NCBI GenBank assembly: GCA_001817615.1
Contig: MHIR01000015.1
Span: 1 to 9,103 of the forward strand
Direction: 5' to 3'
DNA from: Candidatus Buchananbacteria bacterium RIFCSPLOWO2_02_FULL_46_11b
GTDB lineage: Bacteria; Patescibacteriota; Patescibacteriia; Buchananbacterales; UBA6539
Length of the DNA stretch: 9,103 nucleotides
Shown here: positions 1 through 5,540 of the stretch, one piece after another
Position numbering within the stretch: the stretch's first letter is position 1
How the letters are laid out: each line of letters opens with the position of its first letter
Program-made: the position numbers and the translations under genes
Notes under the pieces: generated by a model
What the model was told of the DNA's origin: nothing
Database searches by the model: none
What the model saw: the letters and a program-made list of their open reading frames with translations, nothing else

Positions 1-20
1 ATTATAGTATTTATTTGTAA

Positions 21-52
21 AAATTAAACAACCGGTTCTTCGGTGGCCGGTT
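21..52 (-). terminator. Possible terminator overlapping the HU stop codon
   Basis: Read on the minus strand, AACCGG (52-47) pairs with CCGGTT (35-30) across an 11-nt loop, and GTTTAATTTTT follows. The hairpin lies in the last codons of the HU gene and the T-rich tail covers the stop. The stem is only six base pairs, so it may equally be a chance result of the GC-rich tail codons. Confidence 0.4.
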
Positions 53-386
53 TTTCAACCGCCGGAGCCGGTTCAGCAGCCGCGGGCGCCGCGGCCGGGG
101 CTGATTTCTTGCCCTTCAAAGCTTCTTTTAAATTCTTGCCGGCTTTAAATTTCGGCACCACCACGGACGGGATTTCAATTTTCTGCTCGGGATTTCTCGG
201 ATTGACGCCGACCCGGCCTTTTCTGGCCCGGGCGGAAAACGCGCCGAAGCCGGTCAAAGTCACTTCGTCGCCGCCTTTAATTTTTTCCGTGATAATATCA
301 AGCATGGAGTCAATCACGCCTTCAACTTCTTTTTTGGCCGCGCCGGTTTTTTCGCCGATTAATTCAATTAATTCCGCTTTGTTCAT
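24..386 (-). CDS. hup: HU family DNA-binding protein with Ala/Pro-rich C-terminal tail
   Basis: This is a histone-like nucleoid protein expected to bind and bend DNA as a dimer. Residues 1-93 match the whole HU fold: the N-terminal helices start MNKAELIELIGEKTG, the GFGAF core is at 46-50, the DNA-binding beta arm has RKGRVGVNPRNP at 55-66 with the conserved NPR at 62-64, and the closing helix ends KNLKEALKGK. Residues 94-120 form a low-complexity Ala/Pro/Glu tail not found in the roughly 90-residue canonical HU. Such tails occur in several lineages, and its role here is unknown. The ATG at 386 is preceded by an AAGGGGGTGA Shine-Dalgarno about 4 nt upstream, which fixes the start. The gene lies 86 nt after the YmdB gene on the same strand. 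The family call is very safe; the choice between HU and an IHF subtype is not resolved. Confidence 0.96.
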   Translation of the reverse strand: MNKAELIELIGEKTGAAKKEVEGVIDSMLDIITEKIKGGDEVTLTGFGAFSARARKGRVGVNPRNPEQKIEIPSVVVPKFKAGKNLKEALKGKKSAPAAAPAAAEPAPAVEKPATEEPVV

Positions 387-472
387 TTCTCACCCCCTTT
401 CTTTTATATCGCGCCTGGCGCGATTTAAAGAGATTAGTTTATAATAAGTATAAAGCACTTATTAGCAGTATA
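387..472 (-). promoter_or_regulatory. HU upstream region with two inverted repeats
   Basis: The gap between ymdB and HU is AT-rich and holds two dyads. ATCGCGCC-T-GGCGCGAT (408-424) lies between the likely promoter and the ribosome binding site. TAATAAGT (442-449) and ACTTATTA (457-464) form an 8-bp perfect inverted repeat with a 7-nt spacer containing TATACT-like and TATTAT-like -10 elements on the minus strand. I could not find a convincing -35 box. The second dyad could be a weak terminator for ymdB or an operator for HU; it lacks the GC stem and T-run of a good terminator. Confidence 0.4.
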
Positions 473-1468
473 CTACACTCTGATTTTTCTGTCTACTCGG
501 CCAATTTTTACCGCTTTTTTCGTCGCCGGGTCAATTTCAACCAAAACCGCCCCGACTTCCACCTCGCCCTCCTCGGGAATCTCAATCGGCGCGTTGGTTT
601 GGGTCAAAAAACTTTTAATGATCTCCTCTTTTTTGTCCCCAATCACCGAATCAAGCGCTCCGACCATGCCGGCATCGGAAACAAAAGCCGTGCCCTGGGG
701 CAGAATCTTGCAATCCGCGGTCGGAATATGGGTGTGGGTGCCCAAAACCGCCGAGACTTCCACCTCGCCCTCCTCGGGAATCTCAATCGGCGCGTTGGTT
801 TGGGTCAAAAAACTTTTAATGATCTCCTCTTTTTTGTCCCCAATCACCGAATCAAGCGCTCCGACCATGCCGGCATCGGAAACAAAAGCCGTGCCCTGGG
901 GCAGAATCTTGCAATCCGCGGTCGGAATATGGGTGTGGGTGCCCAAAACCGCCGAGACCCGGCCGTCGGCATACCAGCCGAAAGCCGTTTTTTCCGAACT
1001 GGCCTCGGCGTGGAAATCAACAATAATCGCGCCGATGTTTTTGGCCGGAATCTTGGCCAGAATTTCGTCAAGCTTGCGAAACGGGCAGTCAAAATTCCCT
1101 TTCATGAACACCCGGCCCAGCAGATTAATTATAACCACGGCCTTGGATCCGATTTCTATGATTTTATAATCAGCGCCGGGCAAACCCGGAGGATAATTGG
1201 CTGGCCGCAATAAGGCCGAATCTTTGATATTTAACAGGGCTTCGGCTTCGGGCTTGCTGAAAATATGATTGCCGGAAGTAAAAACCTGAACCCCGGCTTC
1301 AGCCAGCTCGGCCAGCGTTTTTTCGGTCACGCCGACGCCATGAGCGGCATTTTCTACGTTGGCCATGATTAAATCTGGCTGATATTCGTTTTTCAGCTCG
1401 GGCAGAATTTGTTTCATGGCCCGGCGGCCGATCTTGCCGATGATGTCGCCGAAGAAGAGGATTTTCAT
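473..1468 (-). CDS. ymdB: YmdB-family metallophosphoesterase with internal tandem duplication
   Basis: This is a calcineurin-like metallophosphoesterase of the TIGR00282/YmdB type. The B. subtilis relative is a 2',3'-cyclic nucleotide phosphodiesterase, and its gene neighbours RNase Y there as it does here. Expected metal ligands are visible: D8 in GDIIG, E39 in NVEN, N67/H68 in SGNHIF, H153 in DFHAE, and H178/H180 in GTHTH. Residues 171-237 are repeated exactly at 238-304, so the GTHTH ligand motif and following core occur twice. Without the extra 67 residues the protein would be 264 residues, the length of B. subtilis YmdB. The longest ORF begins at 1513, but its first 15 residues only translate the intergenic repeat; the family N-terminus MKILFFGDIIG starts at the ATG at 1468. 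No Shine-Dalgarno is seen before it. Whether the duplicated protein folds is unknown. Confidence 0.93.
   Translation of the reverse strand: MKILFFGDIIGKIGRRAMKQILPELKNEYQPDLIMANVENAAHGVGVTEKTLAELAEAGVQVFTSGNHIFSKPEAEALLNIKDSALLRPANYPPGLPGADYKIIEIGSKAVVIINLLGRVFMKGNFDCPFRKLDEILAKIPAKNIGAIIVDFHAEASSEKTAFGWYADGRVSAVLGTHTHIPTADCKILPQGTAFVSDAGMVGALDSVIGDKKEEIIKSFLTQTNAPIEIPEEGEVEVSAVLGTHTHIPTADCKILPQGTAFVSDAGMVGALDSVIGDKKEEIIKSFLTQTNAPIEIPEEGEVEVGAVLVEIDPATKKAVKIGRVDRKIRV
554..958. repeat. Exact 201-bp in-frame tandem duplication inside ymdB
   Basis: Bases 554-757 and 755-958 are identical by eye over the full length, giving a 201-bp (67-codon) period. The junctions show a likely origin: CCAAAACCGCC followed by a 2-nt difference and GAC occurs at 541-556, 742-757 and 943-958, encoding V(S/G)AVL in each case. 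Slippage or unequal recombination between two V(S/G)AVL-coding segments would produce exactly this product. Complete identity means either a very recent event or an assembly artefact. Confidence 0.95.
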
Positions 1469-1478
1469 AATAGGGAAT

Positions 1479-1541
1479 AGGGAGTTAGGGAGTAGGGAGT
1501 AGTTTGCGGGCAAAAACCCTACACCCTACCCCCTACTCCCT
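1479..1541. repeat. Heptamer-based inverted repeat between RNase Y and ymdB genes
   Basis: The left arm (1479-1502) is built from AGGGAGT-like heptamers and the right arm (1517-1541) from their complements. They align with one bulge and two mismatches over about 24 bp. At the tip TTTG-CGGG-CAAA (1503-1514) can pair further. The element fills nearly all of the gap between the RNase Y stop and the ymdB start and ends 10 nt before the ymdB ATG. On the mRNA, SD-like GGGAG units sit in the 5' arm and are paired with the CTCCC units next to the start. It could act as a processing or attenuation hairpin; it lacks a T-run, so it is not a standard terminator. Confidence 0.8.
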
Positions 1542-1546
1542 TGATA

Positions 1547-3073
1547 TTACCTAGCGTATTCAATGATTCGTTTCTCTCTAATAACCGTGACTTTAATTTC
1601 GCCCGGATACTTCAATTCATCCTCAATTTTCTTGGCAATCTCTTTGGCTAATTTAATCGCCGCCAAATCGTCAATTTCATCCGGCATGACAAAAATTCTG
1701 ATTTCCCGGCCGGCCTGAATGGCGTAAGCCTTGTCCACGCCGGCAAAAGTCGCGGCGACTTTTTCCAAGTCCTGCAGGCGCTGGAGATACTGCTCATAAG
1801 TGTCTTTTCTGGCTCCGGGCCGGGCGCCGGAAATAGCATCCGCCACTTTGACAATTACGGCCTCTAAAGTTTTAGGCGCGTCGTCATGATGGCCCCGGGC
1901 GATATAAGCGATTTCTTCGGACAGGCCGAATTTCTTTAAAATATCATAGCCGATTTCCGGATGAGTGCCCTGGACTTCATGGTCAACCGCCTTGCCGATA
2001 TCGTGAAATAAGCCGCCTTTTTTGGCAATGGTCACGTCCGCGCCCAATTCCTGAGCCAGCATGGCGGATAAATGGGCGATTTCCAGGGAGTGCTGCAGAA
2101 TATTCTGCCCGTAGCTCGTGCGGTATTTCAACCGGCCCAAAACTTGAACCAATTTCGGGTCAATGCCGGTGATGCCCAGTTCGTAAACCGCGTTCTCGCC
2201 GGCTTCTTTGATTTCAACGGCAATTTCCTTTTTGGCGTTTTCAATCGCTTCTTCAATTTTGACCGGATGAATCCGGCCGTCTAAAATCAGTTTGTCCAAA
2301 GCGCGCTTGGCGACCTGGCGGCGGATCGGCGAAAAGCCGGAAACGGTGATGGCCTGCGGCGTGTCGTCCACGATGATTTCCGTGCCGGTTAAGCGCTCAA
2401 TGGTCCGGATATTTCTGCCTTCGCGGCCGATAATCCGGCCTTTCATTTCGTCTGAAGGCAGATCAATCACCGTCGTCGTGCTTTCGGTGGCGTGCGAAAC
2501 GGCGCAACGCTGGATCGCCAAAGAAAGCATTTCTTTGGCTTTCTTGTCCAGTTCTTCGGCCGCGACGGAATTGAGTTTTTTTATGCGCAAAAGCAGGTCT
2601 TCTTTAATTTCCCGCTCCACGTTGTCCAAAAGGACTTTTTTGGCTTCTTCTTTGGTCAGGTTAGCAACTTTTTCCAATTTGGCTAATTGCTCTTCTCTAA
2701 TCTTGCCGATTTCCGCTTTTAATTTTTCAACTTTTTCGGCTTTTTCCAAAAGCTCCTGCTTTTTATTTTCCAAATCCAAAAGCTTCTGGTCAAACAGCGC
2801 CTCGCGGCTCTCCAGCCGCTTTTGCAGCCGGCCCAGTTCCTGCTGGCGCTCTTTTTCTTCCTGTTTGGCCTCTTCAATGATTTTCAGGGCCCGGTCGTTG
2901 GCGCCGAGCAAAATTTCCTTCTGTTTGGCCTTGGCTTCATTGATTAAATTTTCAACTTTGGTTTCAATGGTGTCTTTGCGCTTCACCGCCCACATCTTGC
3001 GCAGCTGATAACCAAAAACAATCCCGCCGATGATGCCTAAAAACAGCGCGATTGCCAAATAAATTATTTGCAT
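1547..3073 (-). CDS. rny: Ribonuclease Y
   Basis: RNase Y is a membrane-anchored endoribonuclease that starts mRNA decay in many bacteria lacking RNase E. The 508 residues show all family parts in order: an N-terminal transmembrane helix (about 2-23), a long charged coiled coil (about 33-180), a KH RNA-binding domain (about 200-265, GREG loop at 216-219), and an HD domain (about 322-420) with H357-D358 in GGLFHDIGK and a second cluster HHDD at 395-398. The C-terminal region ends KVTVIREKRIIEYAR. B. subtilis RNase Y is 520 residues, so this is full length. The longest ORF starts at a TTG at 3103 but only translates a leader hairpin; I prefer the second of two consecutive ATGs (3073), 7 nt from GGAG. 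The first ATG (3076) is equally possible and adds one Met. ymdB follows after 78 nt, the linkage also known from Firmicutes. Confidence 0.97.
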   Translation of the reverse strand: MQIIYLAIALFLGIIGGIVFGYQLRKMWAVKRKDTIETKVENLINEAKAKQKEILLGANDRALKIIEEAKQEEKERQQELGRLQKRLESREALFDQKLLDLENKKQELLEKAEKVEKLKAEIGKIREEQLAKLEKVANLTKEEAKKVLLDNVEREIKEDLLLRIKKLNSVAAEELDKKAKEMLSLAIQRCAVSHATESTTTVIDLPSDEMKGRIIGREGRNIRTIERLTGTEIIVDDTPQAITVSGFSPIRRQVAKRALDKLILDGRIHPVKIEEAIENAKKEIAVEIKEAGENAVYELGITGIDPKLVQVLGRLKYRTSYGQNILQHSLEIAHLSAMLAQELGADVTIAKKGGLFHDIGKAVDHEVQGTHPEIGYDILKKFGLSEEIAYIARGHHDDAPKTLEAVIVKVADAISGARPGARKDTYEQYLQRLQDLEKVAATFAGVDKAYAIQAGREIRIFVMPDEIDDLAAIKLAKEIAKKIEDELKYPGEIKVTVIREKRIIEYAR

Positions 3074-3076
3074 CAT

Positions 3077-3095
3077 CTGTCTCCAGGGGAGACAG
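3077..3095 (-). promoter_or_regulatory. Hairpin sequestering the RNase Y Shine-Dalgarno
   Basis: On the mRNA strand CTGTCTCC (3095-3088) pairs perfectly with GGAGACAG (3084-3077) around a CCT triloop. The 3' arm contains the only GGAG Shine-Dalgarno of the gene and touches the first of two ATG codons. The stem would hide the ribosome binding site until opened. This is a direct sequence observation; a regulatory role is inference. Confidence 0.7.
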
Positions 3096-3311
3096 GGAAG
3101 CAAGCGGCTTAGTTGTGGAGATTTAAGAGGTAAATAATTGCCCCCGGATTATAAAATCCGGTTAAGAGATTCCAAATCAATTTTCTCGAAGTAATGGAAT
3201 TTTATACGTTTGCGAGAATAATGAATTAAAGGGGAAATTTAAGCAATATTTCCTAATTATTTATCTCCCAAAGCCGAATTATCCCTGTTTCCGCTTAATT
3301 AATTAGGTCTT
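3096..3311 (-). other. Long 5' leader of the RNase Y mRNA
   Basis: From the predicted start site near 3310 to the ATG is about 235 nt without a supportable ORF. Besides the SD hairpin it contains a perfect stem CCGGATT-TTAT-AATCCGG (minus strand, 3161-3144) and a small stem GGAAAT/ATTTCC (3253-3233). I see no match to a riboswitch, tRNA or T-box that I know. A long structured leader before an RNase gene suggests control by decay of its own message, as known for RNase E, but this is inference. Confidence 0.5.
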
Positions 3312-3316
3312 TTTAA

Positions 3317-3345
3317 ATCTTAGCATAGAAAATGATTTTTGGCAA
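3317..3345 (-). promoter_or_regulatory. Sigma-70-type promoter of RNase Y, extended -10
   Basis: On the minus strand TTGCCA (3345-3340) is followed by a 17-bp spacer and TAAGAT (3322-3317), with TGC directly before the -10 (extended -10). It lies just downstream of the terminator at 3420-3384, so RNase Y and ymdB form an independent unit. An 8-bp palindrome GCGATCGC (3346-3353) abuts the -35 and could be an operator. Confidence 0.75.
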
Positions 3346-3383
3346 GCGATCGCGGACTTTATAATCCTGGCGCGCCATAAACC

Positions 3384-3420
3384 AAAAAACCGTCCCGAAT
3401 TTATTGAAGGGGCGGTTTTT
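3384..3420 (-). terminator. Rho-independent terminator after the Cys-rich protein gene
   Basis: Bases 3385-3396 and 3409-3420 form a 12-bp stem (one G-U pair) with a 12-nt loop. Read on the minus strand it is GGGGCGGTTTTT-type complement ending in TTTTTT, a classical terminator. It lies 24 nt after the stop of the out-of-frame tail (3444) but 110 nt after the annotated stop (3530). Because the stem begins with A's it could also work on the plus strand. Confidence 0.85.
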
Positions 3421-3443
3421 CGGTTAAAGACGAAATTATTGGC

Positions 3444-3529
3444 TTATTGGACGCAAGCGCCGTTTATCCAGCCGTTGGGACGCCGATGAATATCAGAACG
3501 ATGATAACCTATCGGCTGACTTCCGGCTT
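3444..3529 (-). pseudogene. Out-of-frame degenerate C-terminal tail of the Cys-rich protein
   Basis: Directly after the TAA at 3530 another minus-strand frame is open for 29 codons and ends with TAA at 3444. It reads VKAGSQPIGYHRSDIHRR and then PNGWINGACVQ. The last part copies the repeated motif of the upstream protein (CLNGCDNGAC, CPAGCNNGAC, CPAGKTCVSGAC), with the first two cysteines replaced by Arg and Trp. It could be the remnant of a longer C-terminus cut off by a frameshift near 3535, or an extension lost to a sequencing indel. The similarity is short, so this is a moderate call. Confidence 0.5.
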
Positions 3530-4873
3530 TTACTGGCAGGCCCCGCTCACGCAAGTCTTTCCGGCCGGACAAGTATAAGTCCCCCAAGTCATAACCGGAA
3601 CATAGTTAGGATTGATAGCATTCATATAGGTACAGAAAGATTCTTGCACTCTGTCAGGATAACTATAAGAACAGATATCAGTCATTGTAGTAGTAGCGCC
3701 AGTATAAATACGCCCAGTAGTGGTTCCATTTACTTCAAGATTTGCGCCGTATATAACTTTGCTATTATCGGGATCATCCGTAGCGGTGCAGGTCGCCGTG
3801 GCAATACAAGCGCCATTATTGCAGCCGGCCGGACAAGTAAAGCTTCTTTGGGCGCAAGCGCAGCCCGGGGGGCTGTAAGTTACGGCAAAATAATATTCCG
3901 TTACGCTGCTGCCCGAACAAGCATCCACATGGTCGCCGGTGGCGTCGGTGCAAGTTCCCTTAAAATAAGGCATATCAGTCCTTGACTGATTAAAGGATGG
4001 GTAACTCGCATCATCGGTATCGCGGCAAGTGGCGAGAGTTTTGGCTAAAGAATTATTATTTTCATTTGATTCTATCGCTTTATTGTCATCATCGGCCACA
4101 ACGGCAATGCTATGATTTCCGCCGGCGCCGCCTAAATTATCGGCTATTCTAACTGACATGGAAGTGCCTGAAAGAGATAACTGATTGGTATAATCGGTAA
4201 TGCCGTCAATGGTATATTTTACCCGAAACGGCCCGGCCGGCGCCGCCGTGTTATTATTTTTGATTTCAACGTCAATATTATTGGTGGACGTATAAAATAT
4301 CCGGCTGATTTCCAAATCAGGCACAGGCAAGCAAGCCCCGTTATCGCAGCCGTTGAGGCACTTATAAGTCCAGTTGCTGACCGCCGGACTCGTGCTGGTG
4401 GCATTTTTCACGAATCCTTCCTGCAGGCGGCAGTTTCTCTTAGTGATGCCGTCTTCATCCGCTTTACTGCAGGCGGCGACTTTCGTTGATTGCCAGGTTG
4501 TTTTTCCCGAAACAACCGTGCCCACGTCAATCAGGCAAGTGTCTTCATACATCGCTTTGCTATAAGGATAACTATTCTTCTGGCAAGTAGCCGCGCTTCT
4601 GCGAGTAATGTCAAAATATTTGACATTGTCCAGCCCGCCGGTGTTGATAAGAAAGGTGGAATAATAAGGAATAGTCGCGGGATCAACATTATTGGCGGTT
4701 TCGTTTGATTCCGCGCAGGTCCAAACCGAACCGGGCAAAGTTACGACGCCGGCCAGGCCGCCGCCAAAAATACTGATGCCGACGGCCGCGGCCGAAACCG
4801 CGGCCACGGCAACGATTGCCAGCAAAGCGGTTTTTGATTTAACTTTAGTTTTTACCGTTGTTTGCAACGACAT
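3530..4873 (-). CDS. Membrane-anchored Cys-rich CARDB-domain surface protein
   Basis: I do not recognise a named protein, but the architecture is clear. Residues 1-15 are basic, 16-44 form a hydrophobic segment (signal anchor or uncleaved signal peptide), and the rest should be outside the membrane. Residues 185-280 look like a CARDB adhesion-type beta domain, ending in the typical DDDNKAIESNENNNSL. Around it are three related Cys modules ending in CLNGCDNGAC (172-181), CPAGCNNGAC (347-356) and CPAGKTCVSGAC (435-446). Modules 2 and 3 begin with a C-x(2,3)-DD pattern (CRDTDD, CTATDD) and carry D-x-C then V-x-E elements; module 3 has CSYSYPDRVQESFC. Twenty-plus cysteines suggest disulphides. 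CARDB domains commonly occur in secreted proteins, so attachment or envelope stalk function is plausible but unproven. The ATG at 4873 has no good Shine-Dalgarno in an A/T-only leader. It has its own promoter (4985-5013) and terminator (3384-3420). The C-terminus may be frameshifted. Confidence 0.85.
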   Translation of the reverse strand: MSLQTTVKTKVKSKTALLAIVAVAAVSAAAVGISIFGGGLAGVVTLPGSVWTCAESNETANNVDPATIPYYSTFLINTGGLDNVKYFDITRRSAATCQKNSYPYSKAMYEDTCLIDVGTVVSGKTTWQSTKVAACSKADEDGITKRNCRLQEGFVKNATSTSPAVSNWTYKCLNGCDNGACLPVPDLEISRIFYTSTNNIDVEIKNNNTAAPAGPFRVKYTIDGITDYTNQLSLSGTSMSVRIADNLGGAGGNHSIAVVADDDNKAIESNENNNSLAKTLATCRDTDDASYPSFNQSRTDMPYFKGTCTDATGDHVDACSGSSVTEYYFAVTYSPPGCACAQRSFTCPAGCNNGACIATATCTATDDPDNSKVIYGANLEVNGTTTGRIYTGATTTMTDICSYSYPDRVQESFCTYMNAINPNYVPVMTWGTYTCPAGKTCVSGACQ

Positions 4874-4984
4874 AAATTTTTAAATTTTAGAGGTCTAGAT
4901 TTTAAAAAATATCTAAATTTAGTTATTTTTATCTCTTTGATTACCCTATTATTTATTGAGGCGCGCCAGCACTTTCTTAACTTA

Positions 4985-5013
4985 ATTATACCATCCCCCC
5001 CCCTAAATATCAA
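4985..5013 (-). promoter_or_regulatory. Near-consensus promoter with a G9 tract in the spacer
   Basis: On the minus strand TTGATA (5013-5008), a 17-bp spacer and TATAAT (4990-4985) form a strong sigma-70-type promoter, with TGG before the -10 adding an extended -10. The spacer is TTTA, nine G (5003-4995), then ATGG. The predicted start near 4978 gives a leader of about 105 nt for the Cys-rich protein. A homopolymer inside the -35/-10 spacer is the layout of phase-variable promoters such as meningococcal porA. The current 17-bp spacing is optimal, so this copy would be ON. Confidence 0.8.
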
Positions 5014-5020
5014 ATTTTAT

Positions 5021-5058
5021 CGCTTCGCTATGTCGGAGTCCGAAGGACGAAGGCGGGC
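5021..5058. repeat. Small palindromic intergenic repeat
   Basis: CGCTTCG (5021-5027) pairs with CGAAGGCG (5048-5055) with one bulge, enclosing an inner GTCC-GAA-GGAC hairpin (5038-5048), and ends in GCGGGC. A shorter relative occurs at 8103-8123 (CGCTTCG-CGGT-CGAAGCG followed by GGC). Its composition is unlike the AT-rich promoter beside it, so it resembles a dispersed intergenic repeat. It sits between the 69-residue gene's terminator and the surface protein promoter. Confidence 0.6.
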
Positions 5059-5074
5059 ATCACGCCAGCCGGAC

Positions 5075-5124
5075 TTAAAAAAGAGGGAGAGCCCCAGCCT
5101 GCGCCAGCAAGCTGATTCTCTCCC
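5075..5124 (-). terminator. Terminator of the 69-residue gene
   Basis: On the minus strand GGGAGAG (5124-5118) pairs with CTCTCCC (5091-5085), then TCTTTTTT follows. The loop region holds an inner imperfect stem AGCTTGC/GCAGGCT (5113-5095). It begins about 20 nt after the stop codon at 5144. Confidence 0.8.
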
Positions 5125-5143
5125 CGCTAAAAACAAAGCCGGG

Positions 5144-5353
5144 CTATTCGCCGAAAGTGACAAAACCAACCACTTCGCCGACGGCTTCAATCGGCTGGCC
5201 GTCCGGGCCCTGGACGAAAAAGGCAACTTCATTCTCCTGCCCGGTCGGCCGGCGGCCCATGGTAAACTGGGTATCGGCCGGCACTTCGCCGCTTTGGCGG
5301 GCTTTATCCAGCCGCCGCGACAATTCGTGATTTGCTTCGCTTGTGATATGCAT
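5144..5353 (-). CDS. Small protein of unknown function (69 residues)
   Basis: I do not recognise this protein. The ATG at 5353 is preceded by AAGGAGG at a distance of about 8 nt, the best ribosome binding site in the window, so expression is likely. The sequence starts MHITSEANHELSRRLDKAR, an amphipathic and probably helical segment, followed by a likely beta-rich part with AFFVQGPDGQPIEAVGEVVG at 44-63. It has no cysteine, signal peptide or membrane segment and should be a soluble cytoplasmic protein. The frame stays open upstream to 5461, but that extension only translates a terminator hairpin. The gene is insulated, with two terminators upstream (5415-5484) and one downstream. I found no clear promoter in the 60 nt between the upstream terminator and the gene. 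A 157-codon ORF in another frame (5017-5490) overlaps it and is judged a shadow because it crosses three hairpins. Confidence 0.75.
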   Translation of the reverse strand: MHITSEANHELSRRLDKARQSGEVPADTQFTMGRRPTGQENEVAFFVQGPDGQPIEAVGEVVGFVTFGE

Positions 5354-5414
5354 CTTGCTTCCTCCTTTTTGTTTTGTCGTTTTGTTGAATATTTCAGACT
5401 CGCTGACCAAAGAG

Positions 5415-5456
5415 CGAAAAAAGCCAACCTTCTTGGGGAAAGATTGGCTTTTTTCG
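5415..5456 (-). terminator. Strong terminator upstream of the 69-residue gene
   Basis: Bases 5415-5427 (CGAAAAAAGCCAA) and 5444-5456 (TTGGCTTTTTTCG) form a perfect 13-bp stem with a 16-nt loop. It has T-runs on both strands and could terminate in both directions. On the minus strand it is the second of two consecutive terminators. Confidence 0.85.
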
Positions 5457-5462
5457 ACCAAA

Positions 5463-5484
5463 AAAACTCTTGGGCAAGAGTTTT
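5463..5484 (-). terminator. First of two tandem terminators downstream of the HicB-like gene
   Basis: AAAACTCTT (5463-5471) and AAGAGTTTT (5476-5484) form a perfect stem around a GGGC tetraloop. The minus-strand reading continues with TTTTTT. Together with the hairpin at 5415-5456 it would stop transcripts coming from the HicB-like gene about 260 nt upstream. Confidence 0.8.
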
Positions 5485-5540
5485 CTTCATCTTGTTATCT
5501 TCCCCGAAATATGCCCCGAAAAACGGAGCGGGCTGGAATT

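Noticed and set aside
594..1213. Two long plus-strand ORFs over the ymdB duplication
   Set aside because: They are open only because a 201-bp in-frame repeat doubles any open frame; the minus-strand frame encodes clear YmdB motifs.
2292..3008. 238-codon plus-strand ORF, Ser/Phe-rich
   Set aside because: It is the antisense of the RNase Y coiled coil and KH region; Lys/Glu-rich codons give Phe/Ser/Leu on the other strand.
3105..3200. Possible tRNA around the CCGGATT/AATCCGG stem
   Set aside because: The stem has a 4-nt loop rather than a 7-nt anticodon loop, and no acceptor stem or GGTTCRANYCC T-arm can be placed around it.
3339..3365. Plus-strand TTGGCA ... TATAAT promoter
   Set aside because: The spacer is only 15 bp and transcription would run directly into the hairpin at 3384-3420 with no gene on that strand.
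5017..5490. 157-codon minus-strand ORF starting MKKTLAQEFF
   Set aside because: Its start lies in a terminator hairpin, it runs through further hairpins and a repeat, and it overlaps the better supported 69-residue frame.
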